Source of the DNA: Cellvibrionaceae bacterium 1162T.S.0a.05
Lineage (GTDB): Bacteria > Pseudomonadota > Gammaproteobacteria > Pseudomonadales > Cellvibrionaceae
Length of the DNA stretch: 64,000 bases
Reading direction: 5' to 3'
Assembly (NCBI GenBank): GCA_000964245.1
Contig: LANB01000001.1
Span: 1,033,501 to 1,097,500, forward strand
Below, piece after piece: positions 42,614 through 53,501 of this stretch. Position numbers and translations under genes: made by a program. Numbering within the stretch: position 1 is the stretch's first letter; each line of letters begins with the position of its first letter. The notes below the pieces were generated by a model. It did not search any database and had not been told where the DNA came from. It saw only the letters and a program-made list of their open reading frames with translations.

Positions 42614-43720
42614 CTAGGCTTTGTGAGATCGAGCCAAATACTCCGTACTTTGCATTTCCAGAATACGGCTGATGGTGCGCTCAAATTCGAAGGAAAGCCG
42701 GCCAGAGACATAGAGCTGGCGAATATCGGCTTCGGCGGACATGATGAGTTTGACTCCACGATCGTAGAACTCATCGACAAGGTTAATGAAACGGCGAGCC
42801 TGATCATCGTTATTGCCGTTGAAAATCGGGACATTTTCCACAATCACTGCGTGGTACTCGCGGGCCAATTCAATGTAGTCGTTTTGCGAGCGCGGACCGT
42901 CGCAAAGTGCCTTGAAATCAAACCAAACCACATCCTCCGCTTCACGATATGCGAGCAAGGAACGACCCTCAACTTCCAGGCTGGTATTGGCACGGATGGC
43001 ATTGGTGTCTGGAACCAGTCGTTCAAAACAGGCTCCCAACGCCTGATGGGCTTGCTCGGACAAGGGACTGTAAAACAGATCGGCCTGCTCAAGGGCTCGC
43101 AGGCGGTAGTCCGTAGCGCTATCGAGGTTGATCACATCGCAGTGCTGATAAAGAAGGTCGATTGCCGGCAGGAAGTTACTGCGCTGTAGACCATCCTTGT
43201 ATAGATTTACCGGTTCGACATTGGATGTGGCGATCAAAATGACCTTGCGTTCGAAAAGTGCTTTGAGCAAGCGAGCGAGAATCATGGCGTCGGTGATATC
43301 TGATACGAAAAACTCGTCAAAACACAGAACGCGCGCTTCGCGGGCGATATTCTCAGCCACTTTATCCAGCGGATCCCTCGTACTTTGCAAGGCCTTGAGA
43401 TCCCGGTGAATGCGCCGCATAAACCGGTGGAAATGGGTTCGCAGTTTTCTATCGAAGGGCAACTGATCAAAGAACATATCCATCAGCCAGGTTTTGCCCC
43501 GGCCGACACCACCCCATACATACACCCCTTTTAAGGTGTTTTGCTCATCGTTATTTGCCCACGATCGAATGCGCCCAAGCAAGCCGGGCCGCGCTGGCTG
43601 TGCACTCAATGCTTGCCACAGGGCATCGAGTTTCTCGATAACCACTTCCTGGGCAGGGTCTTGCTGGATGCCAGGTTGTTGAATTTCCTGGAGATAACGC
43701 GCTTGTGGGGAAACTGTCAT
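42614..43720 (-). CDS. zapE: cell division protein ZapE (AFG1-like ATPase)
   Basis: A 368-residue AFG1/ZapE ATPase. Walker A is GVYVWGGVGRGKTWLMDMFF, Walker B is VLCFDEFFVSDITDA, sensor-like VILIATSNVEPVNLYKDGLQ, and the arginine-containing YHAVIVENVPIFNGNNDDQA follows. ZapE interacts with FtsZ during late division and under stress in E. coli. I use the ATG at 43720 (MTVSPQARYL) with AAAGAG upstream; 43747 is a weaker alternative. Confidence 0.96.
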   Translation of the reverse strand: MTVSPQARYLQEIQQPGIQQDPAQEVVIEKLDALWQALSAQPARPGLLGRIRSWANNDEQNTLKGVYVWGGVGRGKTWLMDMFFDQLPFDRKLRTHFHRFMRRIHRDLKALQSTRDPLDKVAENIAREARVLCFDEFFVSDITDAMILARLLKALFERKVILIATSNVEPVNLYKDGLQRSNFLPAIDLLYQHCDVINLDSATDYRLRALEQADLFYSPLSEQAHQALGACFERLVPDTNAIRANTSLEVEGRSLLAYREAEDVVWFDFKALCDGPRSQNDYIELAREYHAVIVENVPIFNGNNDDQARRFINLVDEFYDRGVKLIMSAEADIRQLYVSGRLSFEFERTISRILEMQSTEYLARSHKA

Positions 43721-43879
43721 ATAACTCTTTACAACGAGGAATGCCAAAAATATGAGGGAATAGTCCCTCGGTTGCGGGATTTTTTATGTATTATAGGAAT
43801 ATTGAAACTGTAAAAAGCAAGTCCTTGCCCTGCTCAGTGTTTGACAGGTGCTTTTGAGGGCTGCTATCTGGAGGCCACT

Positions 43880-44356
43880 GTGGAAGTAATGATGGTTGCT
43901 GTGATTGCGTTTTTTGTGGGCGGGATAGTCGGCGCCCTGATTAGTCGCAGCTTGAGTTCGCCCGACAAGCAAAAGGAATTGGAAAACAGCCTGGCCGAGG
44001 CACGTCGCGAATTGGACAACTACCACCAGGATGTTGCCCAACATTTTGCCGAGACTTCTCGCTTGGTGAACAACCTCACTCAAAGCTACAAAGATGTGCA
44101 CGAACATTTGGCCAAAGGTGCAATCCAATTGACGAATTCGGAAATCAGCAAGCAAATCCTCGCTGCGGGTGATGGTCAGTTGGGGATTGAAGCCGATGCC
44201 GCAATTGACGAGGAGAGTTTTCAACCTCCACGTGACTGGGCGCCAAAAACACCTGGCAGCAAAGGCACTTTGAGTGAAGACTACGGTCTGAACGAAGAGA
44301 ATGATGAAGAAGCTGCAATTAAATCCGTTGCGGAACGTCACCGAGAGGCGAGTTAG
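43880..44356 (+). CDS. yhcB: YhcB/ZapG family inner-membrane protein
   Basis: A 158-residue DUF1043 protein with one N-terminal membrane anchor (MVAVIAFFVGGIVGALISRS), then a coiled coil (KELENSLAEARRELDNYHQD) and the family core HFAETSRLVNNLTQSYKDVH followed by EHLAKGA. YhcB (ZapG) links division and envelope growth in E. coli. The start is a GTG at 43880 with GGAGG 5 bases upstream. Divergent to zapE, as in many gammaproteobacteria. Confidence 0.92.
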   Translation: MEVMMVAVIAFFVGGIVGALISRSLSSPDKQKELENSLAEARRELDNYHQDVAQHFAETSRLVNNLTQSYKDVHEHLAKGAIQLTNSEISKQILAAGDGQLGIEADAAIDEESFQPPRDWAPKTPGSKGTLSEDYGLNEENDEEAAIKSVAERHREAS

Positions 44357-44383
44357 ACCCCAAACTCTTAAAACCGATAGAGA

Positions 44384-45553
44384 ATGAGTAAATTTCAAAG
44401 CGTATTGGAATTTTTACGCTGGCCAGTCCTGGTCGGCGTGCTCGCCGCCCTCGTCATCTCCGAATATTTCCCACAATTTGCTCCGTCAAAAGATACCGGC
44501 AACGATAGCAGTTTCCCCTATGACGCCTTGAGCCCGGAGCAAAATGACTGGTCTGGCCCGGTTTCCTATTCTGAAGCGGTGCGGCGCGCGTCACCGGCAG
44601 TGGTGAATATTTACACCAGCAAAAAGGTTAACAACAGTAATCACCCACTGCTCAATGATCCTGTTTTACGTCGCCTTTTTAATGTCTCGGAATTACCTCA
44701 ACAGCAGCGGATGCACTCAGCACTGGGCTCTGGCGTTATCGTGAGCCAGGATGGCTATTTATTAACGAATGAACATTTGATTTCCGGCGCGGACGAAATT
44801 GTTGTTGCCCTGCAAGACGGGCGCGATGCCAAAGCAGAGCTCATCGGCGTGAATAAGGAAAGTGATCTCGCCGTGCTGAAAATCGAACTCGACAACTTAC
44901 AAGCCATCCCCATCGGCTCGCCGGAGTCAGTGAAAGTCGGAGACGTTGTACTTGCGATAGGTAACCCCTTCGGAATGGGGCAAACCGTTACCCAGGGCAT
45001 TGTGAGTGCGACGCGTCGTCGTGGCCTAAGTATTTCAGAATACGAAAATTTTATTCAAACCGACGCTGCCATTAATCCTGGTAATTCCGGCGGGGCTTTG
45101 ATTGACGCCCACGGCAATTTTTTAGGCATCAATACCGCGCAATTTAGCCAACAAATGCAAAGTGGTTTCGGGTTTGCAATTCCTGCAGATATCGCGCTAC
45201 AAACTCTCAAGGATATTATTGAATACGGCCATGTTGTTCGCGGTTGGCTGGGAATTGAAGCGATTCCTATCAGCCCGCGCACAGCGCGCGCTTTCAAACT
45301 GAACGATACCGACGGCATTATCATCACCCGCGTTGTACCCGAAGGCCCGGCAGCGGCGGCGGGTTTACACGTCAAGGATATTATTACCCATATCAACAAC
45401 CGCTCTGTCGGCGGTGGTATTTGGGGCGAACAGGAAATCAATGAAAGCCGCCCCGGTGAGACCGTGGACATTCGATTGATTCGCAACGGAGAAGTGATGG
45501 AAATGCAAGCAACTGTCGCTGCGGTGCCAACGCAACTCCAGGTTCAACAATAA
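44384..45553 (+). CDS. degS: DegS/AlgW-type periplasmic serine protease
   Basis: A 389-residue inner-membrane-anchored protease. N-terminal anchor is about residues 12-26. The catalytic triad is His131 (LLTNEHLISGA), Asp161 (ESDLAVLKI) and Ser235 (NPGNSGGALI). A single PDZ domain follows (VVPEGPAAAAGLHVKDIITH). One PDZ plus membrane anchor is the DegS/AlgW design: it senses misfolded porin C-termini and starts RseA/MucA cleavage to free sigma-E. The histidine box reads TNEH instead of the common TNNH/TNKH. Confidence 0.93.
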   Translation: MSKFQSVLEFLRWPVLVGVLAALVISEYFPQFAPSKDTGNDSSFPYDALSPEQNDWSGPVSYSEAVRRASPAVVNIYTSKKVNNSNHPLLNDPVLRRLFNVSELPQQQRMHSALGSGVIVSQDGYLLTNEHLISGADEIVVALQDGRDAKAELIGVNKESDLAVLKIELDNLQAIPIGSPESVKVGDVVLAIGNPFGMGQTVTQGIVSATRRRGLSISEYENFIQTDAAINPGNSGGALIDAHGNFLGINTAQFSQQMQSGFGFAIPADIALQTLKDIIEYGHVVRGWLGIEAIPISPRTARAFKLNDTDGIIITRVVPEGPAAAAGLHVKDIITHINNRSVGGGIWGEQEINESRPGETVDIRLIRNGEVMEMQATVAAVPTQLQVQQ

Positions 45554-45564
45554 AAGCGCGTGAA

Positions 45565-46758
45565 CTAACGCCCTGACAATCCCCAGGCCACCACACGGTT
45601 TTCCTGCTCGGGCCTGAGTGGAATTTTCAATGAAAAAAACAGGGACGTGAACGCGAGACCTGCACCAATCAAAAATACCGCCATATTGGAAACCATCCAA
45701 ATTATTCCCAACACTGCGGGCACTACCACAGCCGCAATATGATTAATCGTAAAACTCACACTGGCCGTTGCCGCAATATCCTCCGGGTAGGCTATTTTTT
45801 GAAAATAGGTGGAAATAGCAATCGCAAATGCGAAAAACAAATGGTCAACCACATACAAGACCGCAGCCATTTCCGCATTTTGCACAAACGCATAACCAAG
45901 AAAGACACACACCAAACCAAGATATTCAAAAATCAGGGCACGACGCTCGCCGATTTTGCCGATCAAGTTGCCTATGTGCCTGGCAAAGAAAAAATTAAAC
46001 ACATAGTTCACAATAAACAGGGCGCTGATTTCCGCCACGCTGTAGTGAAACTTTTCCACCATCATAAAACCGGCAAACACCATGAAGATTTGCCTTCTGG
46101 CACCACTTAAAAACACAAGCATGTAGTACAACCAATACCGTCGACGCACAATGAGCTTTTTATGTTGAGTCACGCCCTGGTTAAATTGCGGCACACAAAA
46201 AATCAGCAAACACGTCAGAAAAATACCAACCAAACCGGAAAGCAGATACATCCATTTGTAGTCGATGTGCAACTGCCCCATCGCCAGCCAAATCAGTGCA
46301 TAGGCGCTCAGTGCTGCGCCCGCTTTCCACGCAGTTGCACGCCCGAGAAAACCTGGCGCATCCTCTTTGGAAAGCCATTGCAGAGTCAAACTCTTGTTAA
46401 TCGTTTCAAAGTAATGAAAGCCCAGCGACATTACGACTGTTGTAATGTAGAGGCCCAACACATGTGGAAAAAAGCCCGTAACTGCAACACCAACACACAT
46501 AGTCAGGAGCGCGAGCAAAGCAAAACGCTGTTCACGAATAACGAGCAAAACAAAAACGGCAGTAAAAGCCAAAAAGCCGGGCACTTCACGCAAGCTTTGC
46601 AAAATTCCGATTTCTACGCCGGTAAATTGCGCCTTTTCAATTACAAAATTATTCAGCAAAACCTGCCAGGTCGAAAAACAAAACGACATGGTGAAGGTCA
46701 TGCATAACAGGAGCACAATGGGGTTGCTAAACAGGCTGCTAAAACGGCGAGCGAACAT
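45565..46758 (-). CDS. MFS transporter
   Basis: A 397-residue major facilitator with about 11-12 hydrophobic segments and no diagnostic substrate motif. Cytoplasmic loop between segments 2 and 3 is short (VIREQRFALL); the central loop is basic (QHKKLIVRRRYW). A loop GNLIGKIGERRALIFEYLG is the second-half equivalent of the MFS signature. AAGG lies 7 bases before the ATG. Substrate and direction unknown. Confidence 0.85.
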   Translation of the reverse strand: MFARRFSSLFSNPIVLLLCMTFTMSFCFSTWQVLLNNFVIEKAQFTGVEIGILQSLREVPGFLAFTAVFVLLVIREQRFALLALLTMCVGVAVTGFFPHVLGLYITTVVMSLGFHYFETINKSLTLQWLSKEDAPGFLGRATAWKAGAALSAYALIWLAMGQLHIDYKWMYLLSGLVGIFLTCLLIFCVPQFNQGVTQHKKLIVRRRYWLYYMLVFLSGARRQIFMVFAGFMMVEKFHYSVAEISALFIVNYVFNFFFARHIGNLIGKIGERRALIFEYLGLVCVFLGYAFVQNAEMAAVLYVVDHLFFAFAIAISTYFQKIAYPEDIAATASVSFTINHIAAVVVPAVLGIIWMVSNMAVFLIGAGLAFTSLFFSLKIPLRPEQENRVVAWGLSGR

Positions 46759-46854
46759 CCAGTTACCTTGGAAAACTTTATTTGCGTACAGAGTTATTAA
46801 AACGCTTGGGCAGTGGGCACACCACTATCCAAAAGACCTAATCAAGCATTTCTC

Positions 46855-46915
46855 ATGAGAAAAAAATAAAAAGCGCTTCGCCACAATGCGATTAGTGACG
46901 AACGAAGTGCGCTTT
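46855..46915 (-). terminator. terminator after hisD
   Basis: On the minus strand AAAGCGCACTTCG and CGAAGCGCTTTTT pair with one bulged segment around a 22-bp loop, followed by a T-rich tract (TTTTTATTTTTTTC). Starts 3 bp after the hisD stop. The loop is long, so this is a moderate call. Confidence 0.6.
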
Positions 46916-46917
46916 AA

Positions 46918-48213
46918 CTACTTTTCAATTCGGAATTCAGCGGCCAGGGCATGCGCTTCCAGGGATTCACCACGCGCCAATACCGAAGCCACTTTACCCA
47001 ATTCCGATGCCGCTTGCGGTGAACACGCAATAATGGAAGAGCGTTTTACAAAATCGTAAGTGCCCAAAGGCGAAGAAAAACGCGCAGTGCCAGAGGTGGG
47101 CAGAACGTGATTGGGGCCCGCACAATAATCACCCAGGCTTTCGGAGGTGTAACGCCCCATAAATATCGCGCCAGCGTGTTTAATAGCGGGTAACAGGCTC
47201 TCCGGTGCATCCACTGAAAGCTCAAGGTGCTCCGGTGCAATCCGGTTAGCGATGTCTACCGCTTCATGTAAATCTTTCACTTTAATCAACGCACCGCGAT
47301 TGGCGAGCGACACTTTTACGATGTCTTTTCGTTGCAATGTCGGCAGTAATTTCGCAATGCTGGCTTCAACCTGCTCCAGGAAAGATGCATCCGGGCAGAG
47401 CAATATCGACTGCGCTTGCTCATCGTGTTCAGCCTGGGAAAATAAATCCATGGCGACCCAATCCGGGTCCGTTTTGCCATCGCAAATAATCAGAATTTCC
47501 GAGGGCCCGGCGATCATATCAATGTCGACCGTACCAAACACTTCACGCTTTGCAGTGGCAACAAATATATTGCCTGGCCCCACGATTTTATCAACACGGG
47601 GAACTGTTTCCGTTCCGTAAGCCAGAGCGGCAACCGCTTGGGCGCCGCCCACTGTGATTACCGAGGTCACGCCTGCCACCGCAGCCGCAGCCAGCACCAG
47701 TTGATTGACTTCGCCCGCAGGTGTCGGTGTAACCAATACCACTTCCTGCACACCGGCAACTTTAGCCGGGACCGCCGACATCAATACCGATGACGGGTAA
47801 GAGGCTTTTCCTCCGGGAACGTATAAACCCACACGGTCAAGCGGAGTAATTTTTTGGCCCAGAACACTGCCGTTACTTTCAGTGTATTGCCAACTTTCCT
47901 GAACCTGTTTCTGGTGATAGCTGCGAATACGTTCAGCGGCGGTTTCAAGTGCCGCTTTTTCTTGTGCACTGATCGAGTCAAGCGCCGCCTGCAATGATTC
48001 TTCAGTAAGCACTAGTTCTGAGGCCTGTTGCACTTCACGGCGATCGAATTTATTCGTGAATTCAATCAAGGCAAGATCGCCACGCGCTTTGACATCCAAC
48101 AAAATTTCACGCACGGTTTTTTCAATTCCGTCCTGCTGCTCCGCTTCCCATTGCAGGAGCGAATCCAACGCCGCCGAGAAATCGGCCTGTGAACTGTCGA
48201 GGCGATTAATCAT
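46918..48213 (-). CDS. hisD: histidinol dehydrogenase
   Basis: A 431-residue zinc enzyme for the last two steps of histidine synthesis, L-histidinol to L-histidine. Diagnostic segments are [52 protein letters not shown] and [15 protein letters not shown], then [16 protein letters not shown] (zinc ligands). The ATG at 48213 shares one base with the hisG stop and has GGGAG 7 bases upstream. Confidence 0.97.
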   Translation of the reverse strand: MINRLDSSQADFSAALDSLLQWEAEQQDGIEKTVREILLDVKARGDLALIEFTNKFDRREVQQASELVLTEESLQAALDSISAQEKAALETAAERIRSYHQKQVQESWQYTESNGSVLGQKITPLDRVGLYVPGGKASYPSSVLMSAVPAKVAGVQEVVLVTPTPAGEVNQLVLAAAAVAGVTSVITVGGAQAVAALAYGTETVPRVDKIVGPGNIFVATAKREVFGTVDIDMIAGPSEILIICDGKTDPDWVAMDLFSQAEHDEQAQSILLCPDASFLEQVEASIAKLLPTLQRKDIVKVSLANRGALIKVKDLHEAVDIANRIAPEHLELSVDAPESLLPAIKHAGAIFMGRYTSESLGDYCAGPNHVLPTSGTARFSSPLGTYDFVKRSSIIACSPQAASELGKVASVLARGESLEAHALAAEFRIEK

Positions 48214-48866
48214 CAAGCCGCTCCCTGCATCCCGGCATTCTCGGCAACGGCAACACTGATAGCGTCAATCAAGGCTTCAATCTGGTTGTGTTTCATTTTC
48301 ATCGAGGCTTTATTCACAATTAAGCGCGAACTGATGTCCGCAATTTTGTCTCGCGGTTCCAACCCATTGGCACGCAAGGTATTCCCGGTATCGACAATGT
48401 CCACAATTTCATCGGCAAGATTCAGGATGGGCGCCAACTCCATCGCACCGTACAACTTAATGATATCGACCTGACGCCCCTGCTCCGCGTAATAGCGTTT
48501 TGCAAGATTGACATATTTGGTCGCAACTTTGATGCGGCCACTCTTCAGTGTTTGCCCCACTATGCCCGCCGTCATCAATTTACAACGCGCGATTTGCAAA
48601 TCCAGGGGTTCGTAAAAACTGGAGCCGCCGTGTTCCAGCAAGGTGTCTTTACCAGACACTCCCACATCAGCCGCACCAAACTCAACGTAAGTGGGTACGT
48701 CACTGCCGCGGAGGATCAACAAACGTACACCCGTGGCACTGGTCTCAAAGGTTAATTTGCGGCTTTTTTGTGGATCTTCAACCGGCTCAATACCAGCCGC
48801 AGCCAACAGCGGCAAGGTTTCTTCCAGAATACGCCCCTTGGTGAGGGCTATAGTCAATTCTGACAT
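48213..48866 (-). CDS. hisG: ATP phosphoribosyltransferase, short form
   Basis: A 217-residue enzyme for the first committed step of histidine synthesis (ATP + PRPP). Segments [39 protein letters not shown] and [17 protein letters not shown] are characteristic. This is the short form lacking the C-terminal regulatory domain, so it should need HisZ for activity and feedback control; hisZ is not in the window. GGGAG lies 8 bases before the ATG at 48866. Confidence 0.97.
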   Translation of the reverse strand: MSELTIALTKGRILEETLPLLAAAGIEPVEDPQKSRKLTFETSATGVRLLILRGSDVPTYVEFGAADVGVSGKDTLLEHGGSSFYEPLDLQIARCKLMTAGIVGQTLKSGRIKVATKYVNLAKRYYAEQGRQVDIIKLYGAMELAPILNLADEIVDIVDTGNTLRANGLEPRDKIADISSRLIVNKASMKMKHNQIEALIDAISVAVAENAGMQGAA

Positions 48867-48879
48867 GCGTTCAACTCCC

Positions 48880-50148
<1,269 letters not shown>

Positions 50149-50166
50149 CTACTTAAATTATTGATA

Positions 50167-50409
50167 TTAAGCGTGTTGCGACGCCCACTGTTCGGGCGTG
50201 TAGGTCTTCATGTGCACCGCATGGATTGCGCCGGATGCTATCGCATCCTGCAAAGAGGCATATACCAGTTGTTGTCGTTTTACGGGCAGTAAACCCTCAA
50301 AGGCCGGGCTCACCACCACAAGATTGATATGATTTCCGTCGACGGCGACCTGCACTTCGCTATTTGCGACTGCTGCTTCGACCGCTGCCTTGATTTCGTC
50401 TGCTTGCAT
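50167..50409 (-). CDS. ibaG: BolA family protein IbaG
   Basis: An 80-residue BolA-like protein. The core NHINLVVVSPAFEGLLPVKR QQLVY pattern and the conserved C-terminal histidine segment AIHAVHMKTYTPEQW are present. IbaG partners with monothiol glutaredoxin Grx4 to bind Fe-S clusters. Placed upstream of murA, the usual position. Confidence 0.93.
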   Translation of the reverse strand: MQADEIKAAVEAAVANSEVQVAVDGNHINLVVVSPAFEGLLPVKRQQLVYASLQDAIASGAIHAVHMKTYTPEQWASQHA

Positions 50410-50452
50410 TAAGCTCGCCGCCTGTATCTGTTACGGGGGCGCTAGTTTAATC

Positions 50453-50479
50453 AAAAAGAGGGTGCTTCGCACCCGCTTT
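50453..50479 (-). terminator. terminator after mlaC
   Basis: Minus strand AAAGCGGGTGC-GAA-GCACCCTCTTT followed by TTGATT: 10 of 11 stem positions pair. It directly follows the mlaC stop and separates mlaC from ibaG. Confidence 0.8.
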
Positions 50480-50480
50480 A

Positions 50481-51101
50481 TCAGGTGGACCAGCCAGCAA
50501 TCGCCTTGTCGAGGTCGCCGTTGTGCTCCTTGACTGCCTGGGCAAACTGGCTGCGGAAGGTCTTGCCGAGATTCACTCCATCCAATACGACATTGAGCAA
50601 CAGCCAGGTGTTATCGGTTTTGCGTCGGCCCATGGTGTAAGCAACCTTTTTTACACCGTCAGCGGCCGCGACTTTCTGTAAGACAGTGACCTTGCCAAAT
50701 TCCGGCACCGCTTCATCGGGAGGTAGCACTTCTACATCCAGGTCATTGAATTTCGCCATGCCTTTGGCATAGGTTTCGACAAGACCATTCTTGAAGGTTT
50801 CAATAAAACTTTGCTGCTGTTCCGGCGTGGCTTTTGCCCAGTAGGGTCCCATGACGCTTTTGGCAATAAAATCAAAATCGACAACGGGCTCGAGTAAGCC
50901 TTTTACTTCCTTGAAGTATTTTTCGGGATTTTTCTCGTATGTGGCCTGATTGGCCTTGACCACCTTCATGAGATTGTCTGTGGTATTGCCAACCAGCGCA
51001 TGCGGGCCTTGAACCCCACTTTCTCCCTTGTCGGCCTGCGCAATCGTATTCATGGCGAAAATCAGGCCTAACAAGAAAAAGGTAAAATGTCGTAACGTCA
51101 C
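50481..51101 (-). CDS. mlaC: phospholipid-binding protein MlaC
   Basis: A 207-residue periplasmic protein of the Mla pathway that shuttles phospholipid between the outer membrane and the MlaFEDB inner-membrane complex. The signal peptide ends near NTIAQA. Family segments are YFKEVKGLLEPVVDFDFIAK, VMGPYWAKATPEQQQSFIET and VETYAKGMAKFNDL. The start is a GTG at 51101 with GGAG 8 bases upstream. It stands alone: mlaF, mlaE, mlaD and mlaB, normally on either side, are absent here. Confidence 0.95.
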   Translation of the reverse strand: MTLRHFTFFLLGLIFAMNTIAQADKGESGVQGPHALVGNTTDNLMKVVKANQATYEKNPEKYFKEVKGLLEPVVDFDFIAKSVMGPYWAKATPEQQQSFIETFKNGLVETYAKGMAKFNDLDVEVLPPDEAVPEFGKVTVLQKVAAADGVKKVAYTMGRRKTDNTWLLLNVVLDGVNLGKTFRSQFAQAVKEHNGDLDKAIAGWST

Positions 51102-51338
51102 GTGCTTATCTCCGTATTTTTGCTGCCGGTAGTTTAGCATTCTGCCAATACAAAGCTGAACCCAAACTGACAATCTATTCAGTTTTAGACTTGCACCTTC
51201 ATCCTCTGCTAACACTAACGATCAAGAAGAATCTGCGTTGCTTAAAATAGCAACCATCGGCCATCTCTCGCCTTGTTTGCCTTAAACAGCCACTATAAGA
51301 TGGCGACCTTTTACGCTAACTCCGGTTTCGAGTCTCCT

Positions 51339-52340
51339 ATGCCTGATTTTGTTCCCGTGCAATTCACCATCCACTTCGCCTTTGTTTTTATCTTACTGGG
51401 CTTTGTTGGTCTTATCTGGAGTGCCGACCGTTTCGTTATTGGTGCCGCCGCTATTGCAAAAAGCTATGGCATCGCGCCTCTTGTTATTGGTTTGACCATA
51501 GTCTCTTTCGGTACCTCCGCGCCCGAAGTTGCGGTTTCAATTGACTCCTCCATTATCGGTAAAGGCGATCTGGCCGTGGGTAATGCGATTGGCTCCAACC
51601 TCGCCAATATTGGCCTGGTGCTGGGTTGTACCTTGTTGATTGCCGCGATACCCGTCAAAGGCAATTTGCTGAGAAATGAAATGCCGATCCTTCTAGGGCT
51701 TTCAGTGCTTACCGGTGTGTTTCTCTACAATGGTTATCTCGGTTTTTGGGAAGGCCTTTGCCTGTTGTTATTAATTTTTCCCGTTATGTACTACCTCATC
51801 CGCCAGCAACAAATTGCCATCGCCAACGATGAAGAGATCGAAATTGAAGGCGAAGACCTGATTCAGGACTTGCCACGCAGCCATGCCATTGGCTGGTTTT
51901 TGCTGGGCTTGCTCGTGCTTATCGTCAGTTCACGTATTCTGGTGATGGGCGCTGCAACAACGGCGGAACATTTTGGCGTTAGTACCCTGGTAATCGGGCT
52001 GACGGTTATTGCGATAGGTACCAGCTTGCCCGAACTGGCCGCTTCGGTAATGAGTGCACTAAAAGGCCACCACGATATCGCCATCGGCAACATTGTTGGC
52101 TCCAATATTTTTAATTTATTAATGGTGTTGAGTTTACCGGGCCTAATTCACCCCCCCAGCCTGGGCAATATCGTTTTTATTCGCGACTATATGTTTATGA
52201 TGGGTGTCACGCTTTTACTTGCCGCCGCAGTTTTTATTGTTATTCGCAGGAAAAAGCCCATACTTGGACGAATCACAGGCTTGCTGTTATTGTTGGTTTA
52301 TATTTCCTATTACCTTGTGCTCGGATTTGCTCAAAGTTAA
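51339..52340 (+). CDS. yrbG: calcium/sodium antiporter family protein (YrbG)
   Basis: A 333-residue CaCA-family cation exchanger. The two alpha-repeats are clear: IVSFGTSAPEVAVSIDSSII with GNAIGSNLANIGLVLG, and VIAIGTSLPELAASVMSALK with GNIVGSNIFNLLMVLS. These hold the ion-binding acidic residues. A cytoplasmic acidic loop (EEIEIEGEDLIQ) lies between them. ATG at 51339 chosen as it begins the conserved part. Heads the kdsD-lpt neighbourhood as in E. coli. Confidence 0.94.
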   Translation: MPDFVPVQFTIHFAFVFILLGFVGLIWSADRFVIGAAAIAKSYGIAPLVIGLTIVSFGTSAPEVAVSIDSSIIGKGDLAVGNAIGSNLANIGLVLGCTLLIAAIPVKGNLLRNEMPILLGLSVLTGVFLYNGYLGFWEGLCLLLLIFPVMYYLIRQQQIAIANDEEIEIEGEDLIQDLPRSHAIGWFLLGLLVLIVSSRILVMGAATTAEHFGVSTLVIGLTVIAIGTSLPELAASVMSALKGHHDIAIGNIVGSNIFNLLMVLSLPGLIHPPSLGNIVFIRDYMFMMGVTLLLAAAVFIVIRRKKPILGRITGLLLLLVYISYYLVLGFAQS

Positions 52341-52399
52341 AAGCCTGAAGTCTGAAAATATGCTCCTGGAAATAAGAGATTAGAATCCAGACCCAAGAA

Positions 52400-52439
52400 G
52401 TAAACATTAAAACCAAAGTCAAAAGACTTTACTGTTTAC
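52400..52439. repeat. nested inverted repeat between yrbG and kdsD
   Basis: GTAAAC (52400-52405) pairs with GTTTAC (52434-52439), and inside it AAAGTC-AAAA-GACTTT forms a perfect 6-bp stem. No T-tract follows, so it is not a standard terminator. Could be an operator or an mRNA structure upstream of kdsD. Confidence 0.5.
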
Positions 52440-52504
52440 AGATAGCCACACATATTTATTGAAACGCAAGAAATCGCGAGTTTACGAAATTATTACCCGA
52501 CCCA

Positions 52505-53476
52505 ATGAGCCAATTTGACTTTCTCGCCTCAGCAAAACGCACCATAAACAGCGAACGTGAAGCCGTTGCTGCTCTCGCCGACCGACTTGACGATAAATTT
52601 CTTGCCGCCTGCGAACTGATGCTCGCTTGCTCCGGCCGCCTGGTGCTAATGGGCGTGGGCAAGTCCGGCCACATAGCGACCAAGCTGGCATCTACTTTTG
52701 CAAGTACCGGCACGCCGGCTTTCTTTGTTCACCCTGCAGAAGCGGGCCACGGCGACCTCGGCATGCTCACCCGGCAGGACACGGTTGTTGCCCTCTCCAA
52801 CTCGGGCAATAGTGCAGAAATCACTGCCCTGCTACCCATATTGAAGCGCATTGGCTGCAAACTCATTTCTCTCACTGGCAATCTTGATTCGCCCCTGGCC
52901 AAAGCCAGCGACGTTGCACTTGATGTCAGTGTCGAACAGGAGGCCTGCCCACTGGGGCTGGCTCCAACATCAAGCACGACCGCAAGCCTGGTGCTTGGTG
53001 ATGCCCTGGCGATCGCACTGCTCGAGGCCCGCGGCTTCACTGCGGAGGATTTTGCGTATTCACACCCCGGCGGGACGCTTGGCCGCAAGCTACTCCTTAA
53101 AGTCGACGATGTTATGCACACCGGAGAAAGCGTCCCCAAAGTGAGACCTGACGCCCCCTTGATTGACGCGCTGCATGAAATGAGTGGCAAAGGTTTTGGT
53201 ATGACAACTGTTGTCGATGCCAACAACAGCTTGATCGGTGTCTTCACCGACGGCGACTTACGTCGCTGCATCGATAAACGCATCGACCTGAACAAGGCCA
53301 GGGTCGAAGATGTGATGAGCCGCGCACCCTATTCCATTGCTGCAAATGTCCTTGCAGCGGAAGCGCTCAATCTGATGCAGAACAAAAAAATCACCGCCCT
53401 CGTGGTCAGCAATGGAACCCGTGAACCTATCGGGATTCTACATATGCATGACCTCTTGCGTGCAGGTCTCATTTAA
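52505..53476 (+). CDS. kdsD: D-arabinose 5-phosphate isomerase
   Basis: A 323-residue SIS plus two-CBS-domain enzyme making D-arabinose 5-phosphate for Kdo synthesis. Key parts are VLMGVGKSGHIATKLASTFA, STGTPAFFVHPAEAGHGDLG, VVALSNSGNSAEI and YSHPGGTLGRKLL. CBS domains occupy about 205-320 (FGMTTVVDANNSLIGVFTDG DLRR). Matches KdsD/KpsF in length. Confidence 0.97.
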   Translation: MSQFDFLASAKRTINSEREAVAALADRLDDKFLAACELMLACSGRLVLMGVGKSGHIATKLASTFASTGTPAFFVHPAEAGHGDLGMLTRQDTVVALSNSGNSAEITALLPILKRIGCKLISLTGNLDSPLAKASDVALDVSVEQEACPLGLAPTSSTTASLVLGDALAIALLEARGFTAEDFAYSHPGGTLGRKLLLKVDDVMHTGESVPKVRPDAPLIDALHEMSGKGFGMTTVVDANNSLIGVFTDGDLRRCIDKRIDLNKARVEDVMSRAPYSIAANVLAAEALNLMQNKKITALVVSNGTREPIGILHMHDLLRAGLI

Positions 53477-53501
53477 CACCCGCAAATGGATATTTTTCTT
53501 G

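Noticed and set aside
42518-43189. 223-codon open frame on the plus strand
   Set aside because: Antisense to zapE, whose ATPase motifs are clear; starts inside repeat copy C.
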